Shown here: positions 48,041-57,900 of the stretch, one piece after another
How the letters are laid out: each line of letters opens with the position of its first letter
Position numbering within the stretch: position 1 is the stretch's first letter
Source of the DNA: Melanocharis versteri
Taxonomy: Eukaryota > Chordata > Aves > Passeriformes > Melanocharitidae
Direction of reading: 5' to 3'
DNA: 64,000 nt
Assembly: GCA_013397845.1 (NCBI GenBank)
Contig: VZTG01003219.1
Span: 224,745-288,744 of the forward strand
The notes under the pieces: model-generated
The model's input: the letters and a program-made list of their open reading frames with translations, nothing else
Database searches by the model: none
What the model was told of the DNA's origin: nothing
Translations under genes and position numbers: made by a program

Positions 48041-48494
48041 TGGAACAGCTTCCCTTCACGCAAAGGAAAGATGAGCTTAAGGACACCTCTCCAAACATGA
48101 GATAACATCAGTCCGAAAGAAGGACAAAGTGTGTGCGGTCAGGGCAGTGGAATTCCCAGCACCGCCAGGAGGGAATGTTAACATCTGTAATTTTGGAGCT
48201 ATTCCTTCCCACCTGAGTTCAGAAAGGGCTGAGAGCTTCCTGCCCTGCTCACCACACACACCCCAGGTGCAGTTTAGCCCCTCATTTATAAAGCATATTT
48301 TGGGATTCTTAGCCAGACTGCTGTAACTGTGTCCTCTCCAAGCATGTTCCCATGTTCTGCCTGCAGGGACGGGACAGGAACACAGCAAAGGCAGGCTGAC
48401 ACCTCTGCTCTCAGCTGGATTGACTCCTCTTCCCAATTTCCCTCACATTCCCCTCCTCACTACTCAAAGGATAGATAAAATGATCACAAACTCA

Positions 48495-48575
48495 TAGAAT
48501 CTCATAATGGTTTGGGCTGGAATGGAGCTTAAAGACTATCTCGTTCTCCCCACCTGCCATGGGCAAGGAACCTTC
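48495..48575 (-). mobile_element. CR1 3' end fragment (short)
   Basis: TCATAGAATCTCATAATGGT, then CACCTGCCATGGGCAAGGAA. Confidence 0.8.
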
Positions 48576-48857
48576 CACATGATTAATGTTTACTTTTGTT
48601 TTCACTGGATTTTTATACAAAAAATGGTTAAGAAGAGGCACATTTGTGGATTGTGATCTCTCAAAGTGTTTCTAAAGTGGATTCTTTCCTCCTGTTCTTT
48701 GATGTCCATGAGGAGTTGAGACAACACAGCAGGAGCTGCAGTGGAACTAAGAGGCCAGATAATTCACCCTCACAGAAAACCTTTACATTTTATGCTACAA
48801 TCACATGGTTTTCTGGGCAGTCAAACATGAGAGTAGATGAGTTCTGGTTCAGAGGTT

Positions 48858-48905
48858 TCACAGAATATCCGGAGCTGGAAGAGACCCACAAGGACCATCG
48901 GAGGT
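48858..48905 (-). mobile_element. CR1 tail remnant, other subfamily
   Basis: TTCACAGAATATCCGGAGCT, then GACCCACAAGGACCATCG. Confidence 0.7.
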
Positions 48906-49397
48906 TGGTGACTGTGTGTCATTCAGGACTGAAATAACTGTTCAAGGGATCACACTGTCACTGTTACTTGCATTAGCCAACAACACTCCTCAAAAATGTA
49001 AAGTTAAACTCAACTTACTCCCTGAGAAGTTTATAACTTGCAAACTGCCTCTGTAAATAGTTTATAGGCCATATCTATGGCAGTTTTGTTGGTGTGAGAC
49101 AACCCCTGAATTTCATTTAAAGAAGAGGGAAATCCTCATGGCTGGAACACAGTGCTCTGACACTGAGCAGAGCTTGCCAAGGGCCAGAGGAGCCCCATGG
49201 GGATAAAACAGTCTAGTATGGGTTCCTGTGCCAAATTCAGAGATAAATATCCCAAGGTTATGGATGGACACTGGATCTGATTTGTCAGTCAGGTAATGCA
49301 GCATCCTCTGTGGGAGCAAGCAGTGCTCTGTGTCCAGAACAAACACTTGTTAGCAGTAACAGATCAGGCACTTTCTGGAAAGCTTGTGCATGGAGGT

Positions 49398-49465
49398 GTT
49401 AGGTTGAAGGCTGGACGTGATGATCTTGGAGGTCTTTTCCAGCTTTAATGACCCCATGACTCTAA
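49398..49465 (+). mobile_element. CR1 or LTR-type tail remnant
   Basis: GGTTGAAGGCTGGACGTGAT, GATCTTGGAGGTCTTTTCCA and the ATGACTCTAAT end. The pattern fits a divergent CR1 subfamily. Confidence 0.6.
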
Positions 49466-49543
49466 TTGAGACTGAGCTTCTCTGTGTCACCAGAACTGAC
49501 GTGTGCTGTCACATCCCCCTCGCTGGGACGGAGAAGCGGAGAA

Positions 49544-49555
49544 GATACCGGCAAC
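49544..49555. promoter_or_regulatory. Weak second X-box-like site
   Basis: GATACCGGCAAC carries one good half (GGCAAC) and a poor other half, about 140 bases from the strong X-box. It could be a second RFX contact, or chance. Confidence 0.2.
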
Positions 49556-49691
49556 GGTGGGACACAGAGCCTGGCTCCGGGGTTGAGCCAGCGCAGCCCC
49601 GGCCCCAGCACCGGCATAGGCACGGGCACGGGGCTCGCCTGAGGGGCCATCTCACAGCCCCGCAATGGCGGCCGCGCGGCGCACGCGCACC

Positions 49692-49705
49692 GTCCCCATG
49701 GCAAC
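49692..49705. promoter_or_regulatory. X-box (RFX-binding) motif
   Basis: GTCCCCATGGCAAC is a nearly perfect inverted repeat of the RFX half-site RGYAAC with a 2-base spacer. RFX factors activate ciliary genes in animals. It sits in the CpG-rich block between DNAAF8 and ANKS3, both cilium-related, so it probably serves one or both promoters. Confidence 0.6.
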
Positions 49706-49808
49706 GCGGCTCCCGCGCCCCCGGCCCCGCCCCGCTCCCCTCCCCTCACTCACGGCGCCCACCGCCCCGCTCAGCGCCGGGCCGGACCGCGGGCACAGCG
49801 AACCGGCG

Positions 49809-50236
49809 NNNNNNNNNNNNNNNNNNNNNNNNNNNNNNNNNNNNNNNNNNNNNNNNNNNNNNNNNNNNNNNNNNNNNNNNNNNNNNNNNNNNNNNNNNNN
49901 NNNNNNNNNNNNNNNNNNNNNNNNNNNNNNNNNNNNNNNNNNNNNNNNNNNNNNNNNNNNNNNNNNNNNNNNNNNNNNNNNNNNNNNNNNNNNNNNNNNN
50001 NNNNNNNNNNNNNNNNNNNNNNNNNNNNNNNNNNNNNNNNNNNNNNNNNNNNNNNNNNNNNNNNNNNNNNNNNNNNNNNNNNNNNNNNNNNNNNNNNNNN
50101 NNNNNNNNNNNNNNNNNNNNNNNNNNNNNNNNNNNNNNNNNNNNNNNNNNNNNNNNNNNNNNNNNNNNNNNNNNNNNNNNNNNNNNNNNNNNNNNNNNNN
50201 NNNNNNNNNNNNNNNNNNNNNNNNNNNNNNNNNNNN
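49809..50236. other. Assembly gap of 428 N
   Basis: Runs of N inside the CpG-rich promoter. Any open frame spanning it is meaningless. GC-rich avian promoters are often missing from short-read assemblies. Confidence 0.99.
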
Positions 50237-50667
50237 GGTACCGGGGCAGCGGGGAGGAGCGGCAGCGGCGGTGCTCACCTCTGGGGCCGGCCTCGGGCAC
50301 TCCCGTCCTCGGTGGGCCCGTGGCCGCAGCGGTTCCTACCCGCTCGCTGAAGCCTGCGATGCTGAGGCCGCGTTGCCGGCAGGGCCGCGAGGGAGGCAGG
50401 TGCGGGATTAACGCCCCCGGAGCCGTTTCGCTGTGAGACGTTCGGTAACAGCCGTGTGGCGGCCGCTTTGGCGGCTCCGGCCGCGCTGGGTGCGCCTCAG
50501 GTGCGTTGCTGTGTGACCGGAGCGTGCCCGGGCCGAGCCCGGCGGGTGCCGTGTCCGGCTGCCTTGTGCTCCTTAACGTGGCTGCTCAAGTGATTGCGTG
50601 CCTCTTACCTCGTTTTTCTGAGAGTGTTTGATGTGCTTTAAGTGCCTGAGAGCGACAGGCTGGTGGT

Positions 50668-50722
50668 ACAATCACTCAGCTTGGAAAGGACCTTTAAGAT
50701 CGTTGAGTCCAAGCATTAAAAG
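50668..50722 (-). mobile_element. CR1-like tail remnant
   Basis: ATCACTCAGCTTGGAAAGGA, then CCTTTAAGATCGTTGAGTCC. Short and degraded. Confidence 0.55.
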
Positions 50723-50929
50723 ATGAAGAGCTTGGTGTATTTTCAACAGACATGGGTAGGATTGAACTGGAGTGTTGTGGGTCCAGGAGTGTTTTCTCTC
50801 ACCCACCTCTGGAACCTGATGTGGTTCCTGCAGCTGTGATTTGTGCCAGCTGAGTCAGTGAGCAGATTATACAGTGCAAAAATGGGATGTTCAGGAGCAG
50901 AAGGGGAGCATGTTCCTGCTCTGCTCTGC

Positions 50930-51048
50930 ACTGATGGGGCCTCATCTCGAGTCCTGGGGGCAACCACAATATCAGAAGGANTGCAGGGCCAGGAGCTGGG
51001 CTGGATGATCCCTGTGGGTCCCTTCCCACTCAGAATATTCCATGACTC
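50930..51048 (+). mobile_element. CR1 3' end fragment interrupted by single N
   Basis: ACCACAATATCAGAAGGA, N at 50981, then GCAGGGCCAGGAGCTGGGCT and ATTCCATGACTCT. The middle of the element is absent at the N. Confidence 0.8.
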
Positions 51049-51504
51049 TCTGTTGTCAGTTCGATGGCTCAGTTGGAACCTCCAACAGCCTCCACACTTG
51101 TGCTCCCTTGGGTGTCCCTATTTTGGGACAGAAGGACACGTGTGGATGTCACCTGGGCTTGTGGGAGGGGATGTGAGAGAGTGAATTGAGCAGAGCCTGA
51201 GGCTGAACAGTGCCTGGTGAGGGTGATTAATGGGCAGTGTTGGATTTGTTCTGTGCTTGGGAGTGGTTGCTTCTCAAATCACCTCCCTTTTATTTTGGTG
51301 TGGCTCTAAGGCAACTCTGGAACTCTGCTGCAGTTTTCATACTGAGTTTATTTTTTCTCTACCTTCTGGTTTGTTCAAACAGCAAACTCTGAATCCAGGG
51401 CAGTGTGGGTTTTACTGCCTGCTCTGAGCCCCAGCACTGTAGAGCTCTGACCCTGATAAATAGCTGAGTGCTAATGGATTAAATTTAATAATAATAATAA
51501 CAGC

Positions 51505-51960
51505 AGCTTCACAGGTGTCATGGCTTGACCCCAGCTGGTTGCCAAGTACCAGGCTGCTGCTTTTCCCTGCTCCATCCCAGTGGGATGGGGAGGAGAATCA
51601 GAAAAGAATGTTAAAAAATCTCCTGGCTTGACGTAAAAACAATTTTATTATTGAAGTAAAGTGAAATATAATGATAATAATAATTACGATGAGAAAATAA
51701 GCCCAGAAGAACCTCAAAAGCAGCATAGTTGCTCAGCACCTGCTGACTGGTTCCCATCCCATATCCAAGCTATGATTGGCCCTTCCCAGCCAAGCTCCCC
51801 AGTTCATATACTGGGAGTGATGTTCTGTGGGATGGAATATCCCTCTGGCCAGTTTGGGTCAGCTCTCCCCTCTGGCTTCTTGGGCACCTCCTTGCTAGAA
51901 GAGCAGGAAACTGGAAAGTCCTTGATTTAGGGTAAGCAGCAACCAAAACATCAGTGTGTT
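51505..51960. repeat. Unresolved interspersed repeat, possibly an LTR remnant
   Basis: GTCATGGCTTGACCCCAGCT, CCAGTGGGATGGGGAGGAGA, a TTTTATTATTGAAGTAAAG block and a run of ATAATAATAATTA. This combination resembles a dispersed avian element I have seen in LTR contexts, but I cannot name the family. Confidence 0.4.
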
Positions 51961-52249
51961 ATCAGCATTCTTCTCATCCTAAATCCAAAACAGCCTGTGC
52001 CAGCTGCTGGCAAGACAATGAACTCTATCCCAGCTGAAAGCAGGACAGCAGAGCTGAGGGAGGTCTCTAACAAATGGGAACTTGGTCACTCTGCCCCGGA
52101 GCAGGGGAACAGCCTGTGACTGTTCAGGAGGTCTTTGTCAAACTTATTCTTAATAACCCAATCTCCCTCAGTACTCTCATGTTTACTTTTACAGGGATTT
52201 TTCTGGGCTTTATCGGGAATGTTCCATGCTATGGCTTGAGGTTCTTAGG

Positions 52250-52412
52250 TTCTGTTGTGGCTGCCCCACCCCTGGAAGTGTCCAAGGCCAGGTTGGATGG
52301 GGTTTGGAGCAATCTGGGCTAGTGGAAGGTGTTCCTGCCCATGACAGGAGGTGGGACAGGATGGGCTTTGAGGTCCCTCCCAGCCCAAACCATCCTGGTA
52401 TTCTGTGATGGA
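52250..52412 (+). mobile_element. CR1 3' end fragment
   Basis: CCCCTGGAAGTGTCCAAGGC, GAAGGTGTTCCTGCCCATGA and CCAGCCCAAACCATCCTGGT. Confidence 0.85.
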
Positions 52413-53134
52413 TTATTTTGTATTGGATGCTCATGTCACGTGTCCCCTCCAGGCTCCTCCTCCTTGGACCAGACAACCCCAATTTCGTTTCACCCAGGTC
52501 TTTTCATTTCAGTCCTGAGGGCTCTGATCACTCTTGTTGTTGTCCTGGAGATTGTGAGCAGCTGTCCTCAGGTGCTTGCAGAGCTGACATCCTGCTAAAG
52601 TTCAGTCTTAAGGGGAAATCTCAGAGCTTTAAAAAAATAAAAATCAAAAAGCAAATAAGGCAGAGCACAGGAGAGGTGTAGGAGTGAGGCTGAGTGTCCT
52701 GGATGTTCTGTCCTGTCCTTATTGCCCTGTTGGCTGTGGATCACCTCACCGAGCTTGTGTGCGTAACTTGTACCTGAGAGTGGCTGATTCTGACAAAGAC
52801 CAAACACCTGGTGGTTCATAATTAATGTACCCAATTAACAAGGAGGGTAGAGAACAATGAGCTTGCACCTGAATGTGCTTCTACAAACTGCCCTGGATTT
52901 TACTTCCTTTCACTGCCTTTTGGCCTTCCTGGGACAGCTTTAATCTGCTTTAGTGAGAAACTCCTACTTTCCCCCTTATGATCCGCTTCAATCCACTTAG
53001 CTCTCCTTGTGTTTTGGTTGTGAGGTGTTCAGGCCTTTCCCTTATGCTCTGCATATTCTTGTCTGAGGCCTCTGGGTTGCCCAGTGCAGTACAAATTGCT
53101 GCTGTCAGGCAAAGGAGGTGCTTTTGCAGATATT

Positions 53135-53260
53135 TTTAAAGGGAAATAATTTATTACCATTATTAAATTATAAATTATTATAATTTAATAATTTTTAAAG
53201 GGAAATGATTTATTATTTATTAATTTATATAAATTATTATAATTTATTCTTCTTATGAAG
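53135..53260. repeat. AT-rich imperfect direct repeat
   Basis: Two copies of TTTTTAAAGGGAAATRATTTATTA, each followed by AATTATTATAATTTA-type palindromic sequence. Confidence 0.75.
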
Positions 53261-53699
53261 AAGAATAGATGGTGCTTTTGTAGTCTTAACAAGCTGAGGA
53301 TGAAGGAGGAGAAGAAAAGGAAGATGGGAGAGAAAGGATCCAGGTGGGGAGTGAAGAGGTAGGAATTAAAGGTGTTTTCTTATAATATAATAAAAGGGGC
53401 TGGTGCTTGCAAGGCAAAGACTCCCCGTTGTTCATGAAACAGGAGTATGGTTTTGAAATGTTACAGCTGAGGGAATCTGAGGAGCAGCTGCTGCTGAGAA
53501 GTCTGTTTCTGCTTTCTTTTATTCCTCACCAGTGTGGCATTTGCCTGACCCCAGAATGAATCAAAGGAATTAAACTGGCAAGAAGTTATCAGGAAGAAGA
53601 AAGACTTTATGTTGGCTTAGCTTATGTAGGGGGACCAGACAAACCCCAGGAGTGTCCCATGGTGGGCAGTGAGGCTACAGGCAGAGAAAAGCAATTCCC

Positions 53700-53880
53700 A
53701 TGGGATTGCATGGGACAAGCTGCCCAGAGAGGCTGTGGATCTCCTTCCCTGGAGATATTCGAAGCCCACCTGGACACAGCCCTGTGTAATGTGCTCAGAG
53801 GACCCTGCTTGAGCCGGGAGGTTGGGTGAGATGGCACCCAGTGGTCCCTTCCAACCCAAACCATTCTGAGATTCTGCATC
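53700..53880 (+). mobile_element. CR1 3' end fragment, divergent subfamily
   Basis: AAGCTGCCCAGAGAGGCTGT, TATTCGAAGCCCACCTGGAC, then the common GTCCCTTCCAACCCAAACCA tail. Confidence 0.82.
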
Positions 53881-54588
53881 CTGGAGCTGCAGCTGAAGCC
53901 CTCAGCTGCTGGATGCAGCTGTGCTGAGCAGCTCTTCGTGGAGTGCCAGACAAGAACACTCTCCTGTGAGAGGTCCAAATGATTAGTCTGCAGTTGCTCC
54001 CTAAGCCTGGGGCTGGGATAAACCTTCAGGCAGTCCTGGAGCTGGAGGAGCTGTGTAATTAAGTTGTGTCTGCAGGATGGGCAGGTGTGCTGCTGCTCCC
54101 AGTGTTTCAACATTTTCCAGGATTCACTAAGGTGGGGCTGGGCTGCTCCTCTGAAGCGCTGAAACAATAAATGGTGAAAACACTCTGCTTACAACCTGAT
54201 GACAGTGGAGTGTGCACCCTCTTCAGGTGACACTGACTGCTTTTGGGAGCAGTGGGCAGTTGTCATTATTAATGACTGTGTCTTAATTTAATCAGGGCCA
54301 TCCTGTAATGCAAGACAGATGGAGAAGACCAGGAATGTCTGACACATGAATTCTTAATTCTCTCTCTGCATTATAAAACATGCAGAGCAAGAATTACATC
54401 CTTTTGTATAACACTAAGCTTACCTTCAGCTCTTAAATAGTTGTTTAGTCTTCTCTTGCTGAGGTTATTCAAAGCTGCCTGAGGCATGTTTGGATTAGGC
54501 AGGGAGGAAATAAAGCCACTGCTTCTGGAATCTTAAAATGAGATTTGAAAGATGTGGGTTTTAGCATTATTGCCTTTTATTTTTCCAG

Positions 54589-54689
54589 TGCATTGGAATC
54601 CCAGAGTTCCCTGCAGCAAGAGAGAACTTCCAGCAAAATCTTCTCAGCAACAGTTATTGCCTCAGGCTGAGGAGTCGATCAAAGCTGAG
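54589..54689 (+). other. ANKS3: Possible ANKS3 5' UTR exon
   Basis: Flanked by a good acceptor (TTTATTTTTCCAG) and a strong donor (GAG then GTAAGA), 130 bases upstream of the first coding exon, with no long frame. Could be an alternative non-coding exon. Transcript data would be needed to confirm it. Confidence 0.35.
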
Positions 54690-54815
54690 GTAAGAATTTG
54701 AAACCCCACACATCCGAGCTGGCCTCACCTTCCAAGCCTGTGGCACCTTGGAGCTGTAATTCTGTGGCAGACGGGGATCAGCAGCTGAATGCTGTGCTCT
54801 GGTTTGGCTCCTCAG

Positions 54816-54991
54816 GGCGGCATGTCAGAGCTGAGTGACGAGGCCAGCGAGTCGGAGCTGCTGAGCCGCAGCCTCTCCATGTGGCACGGGGTCGGGCACG
54901 TGCTGTGCCGGGAGGAGCTGGACGTGCCTCTGGACCTGCACACGGCCTCCTCCGTTGGGCAGTACGAAGTGGTGCAGGAGTGCATCCAGCG
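54816..54991 (+). CDS. ANKS3: ANKS3 first coding exon
   Basis: Acceptor TTGGCTCCTCAG, then six UTR bases and the ATG at 54822. Residues 1-56 plus two bases: MSELSDEASESELL, then LSMWHGVGHVLCREELDVPL and the start of ankyrin repeat 1 (DLHTASSVGQYEVVQECIQ). Donor CAGCG then GTGAGA. Confidence 0.95.
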
Positions 54992-57900
54992 GTGAGAGGG
55001 GCTGGGGAGGGCTGGGCTGGGCTGCCACCTGCTGCAGGTGTGCTTGTCACCGGTGCTGCGCCGCTCGGGGCAACAGGGACGTGTCACTGGGACCCCCAAA
55101 GGGTTCGTGGTGCAAAGTTTCCAGGGGCAAATCTGCTGATAAAAATTACTTCCTTAGTGTTTTAGTGGGAGGTGTGTCTCCCCAATGGCAGAGGGTGGAA
55201 TGAGGTGGTCTTTAAAGTCCCTTCTACCCCAAATCATTCTGTGACTCTGCAGTTTGGGGGAGGTTGTGCTGGAGCTGGTAGAAATTTCCATGCAGGCTTC
55301 AGTGCTAGAATTCTTTCAGTGCAATGCTGATAACAAGAGTCTGCAGGAACCAGCTGTGGTCCACAGCTCCAGCACAGTAGTTCATGTGACTTCTTTCCTC
55401 TGTTCCTTAGTGGAGACCTGGATTTGAACCAGAGGAACTGTGGGGGCTGGACCCCACTCATGTACGCTTCCTACATTGGCCACGACAACATTGTGCACCT
55501 GCTGCTGGAAGCAGGAGTGAATGTGAACATCCCCACCCCAGAGGGCCAGACTCCCCTCATGCTGGCCTCCAGCTGTGGCAATGAGAGTGTTGCTTACTTC
55601 CTTCTACAGGTGTGTATCCGATAAAAAACAGCTAAAGCCATGGCACATGGTTTAAATGCTCAGGGTGGGATTATCCGCAAGTTGCCACTTTGTGTTCTGT
55701 TGTGAGTTCAGCTTTGTGGTGGGATTTAATTTGAACTCCTGGTGTCCCAGCACAGAGGGGCAGTGGCTGAAGGCCTGAGCAGAGCAGATGCAGTAAGGAA
55801 CATCCTCTGTTCTCTTGCAGCAAGGGGCAGAGCTGGAGATGAAGGACATCCATGGCTGGACTGCCTTGTTCCACTGCACCAGCGCCGGGCACCAGCAGAT
55901 GGTCAAGTTCTTACTGGAGAATGGGGCAAACGCCAACTGCAAGTGAGGAGGAATCTGTCATTTCATTGTCATTTCATTGTCATTTGTCATTCAGTATGGA
56001 AGCAACAGGTGGCAGATGAACACACTCCAACAGACACCTGGTTTTGTCTTCCCCTGGTACCTTAGGATGTGTGGCACAGCCAATGCAAGGACAGGTGACC
56101 TGCAAACTGAATTGAAGTCTGCCCATGCTGTCACTGTTTATTAAACTAAGATCAAAGGAAATTAGATTTACTGCTTGTTTAATTATCAGCTAAACACTGA
56201 CACCTTCTGAACTCAAGTGCACTTCACAAGTCTTTCTATTGATTATTTTATATACTCAGAGTTCAGGTTGATTTTTGGAGCGTGCCCTACATTCCCATGC
56301 CTTGGGGACGGCCATACATTTATGCACATGGAATTGCCTGAGGGCAACAAGAGGTTCTTTATTAGCTCCTGCAGAACTGATTTGGGCTCTTAAAGGCAGA
56401 TCTGCAGCTGGAAGAGTAATCTGTTGCTGTGAAGCCAATTTAGGAACCCTGAATCTCCTCAGGGAATTTTACAGCAGGACAGCCAGTACATCATAGAGTC
56501 TGTGATCAGCAAAGGTTGAGGGATGGAAATGCTCTGTTAGGGAATGGCAAAACTGCAGCACAGTTCGGCTGTGGTTATACCAGTCCTTGTGTGTGTTCTC
56601 TCCCCAGGGAGCCAGTCTATGGATACACACCTCTGATGGAAGCAGCTGCTTCTGGCCATGAGATAATTGTTCAGTACCTTCTCAATCATGTAAGTGTCCT
56701 GACAGTTCTCTGTATAGCTGAAATCTCTGGTTCCAGCCCTCAGAGGAGCTACCCCAAGTTTGACACCAGACTTTTTTTGACAGTTATGTTTGCTCCTTGA
56801 TGACAGTCACATCATCTGAAGTCCCAGACTTCCAGGGCTGTTTCCAAAGGGTCTGCTTTCTGCAGGTGGTACCATGATTTTACACTGCCCTTGCAGGAAT
56901 AGGAGTGAGGTCTGGCTGTCCAGATTTAACTGAATAGTGACTGAATTAGAAAACAACTGAAGCTGTAATTTTTCTATTGTGTTTACAGGCTTGTGTTCTC
57001 AGGCTGGTGGACATCTGCATCCGAAAGCTTATGAGCATGCAGGGCTCTTACACAATTTGGTTTTAATCCCATTTGACTGGTCCAGTTTACGGCCAGAAGG
57101 AGGCAGCAATACAAAACACTTCAGATCAAACAAACCAGTTCCCAGTGGCAATGCACAAGAGCTGTATGCCTGGGCTGTTTGGCATTCAGAGATTGGAGAG
57201 TGTGGAGATAACTAGAAAGGCATTCAGGGTATTAGTGCAGCTTGAACTGTCTGTCAAAGGTGAGCCTGTATTGCTGATGGAGGAGCCAAGACAATCCTTG
57301 GGGGTTTTTTTAATATACATATATATTTTTTTATACTGCCCTCTGCCATGTGCACTTAAACAGGTATTTTTTCTGCAGGGAGTGAAGGCAGATGTCAGGG
57401 ATAACACTGGAGCCACAGCACGGACCCTGGCCATGAAATGTGGCCACACCAAGATTGTGGGGCTGATAGATTTGCACGCAGCCCCAGTGCCCAAGGTCTT
57501 CTGCAGAGGTCCAGGTAACAGATGTTTTACCTCGTTCATTTTAAGATGGAACCCGAAGTGAGGTGTTTGATAGTTTGAAAGTATGTGGTACTGTGTATAT
57601 GGGGTAGTGCTAGCTGGTCTATCCTGGAAATTCCAGCATTTCTGAGGATGGAAGAGGCATGAATCCAACAACTCTTGTCTGCTGGCCCCTTTCTGACCTA
57701 GGTTAGCTATTTCACCTTCACTCTTTAATGTTTCCCTTTTTCTTACCACAAGTAAAGTAAAGCAGGCAAATGACTTTCTGTGCTGCTAACAACCTGTGTT
57801 TGAACTACAGGCAACTATGAAGAGCTGAGTTCTTCAGATGAATCATGTTCTGCTCCCCAGAGACAGAGACCTGCTCGCAGGACCAAGGGTCCCAGCATCC

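Larger units (their letters stand above)
48041..49499 (-). other. DNAAF8 5' UTR intron or UTR region
   Basis: Several CR1 remnants and no exon recognised. Lies between the start-codon exon and the CpG-rich promoter. Confidence 0.6.
49500..50560. promoter_or_regulatory. CpG-rich bidirectional promoter region of DNAAF8 and ANKS3
   Basis: Very GC- and CpG-rich sequence flanks a gap between the two divergent genes. The human genes share overlapping 5' ends (established knowledge). Minus-strand donors at 50277-50278 (CAGAG then GTGAGC) and 49752-49753 (GCC then GTGAGT) could end a non-coding first exon of DNAAF8. A plus-strand donor at 50400-50401 (CAG then GTGCGG) could end the first exon of ANKS3. 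Transcription starts cannot be placed because of the gap. Confidence 0.7.
50561..54588 (+). other. ANKS3 5' intron
   Basis: CR1 remnants near 50.7, 51.0, 52.3 and 53.8 kb, the unresolved repeat at 51.5-52.0 kb and an AT-rich repeat near 53.2 kb. No coding exon. Confidence 0.65.
55943..57378 (+). other. ANKS3 introns around the ankyrin repeat 5 exon
   Basis: 55943-56607 and 56690-57378. Apart from the short TTTCATTGTCA repeat, unique sequence. Confidence 0.85.

Noticed and set aside
49417..50436. Long open frames across 49.4-50.4 kb on both strands
   Set aside because: They run through the 428-N gap and are artefacts of undetermined bases.
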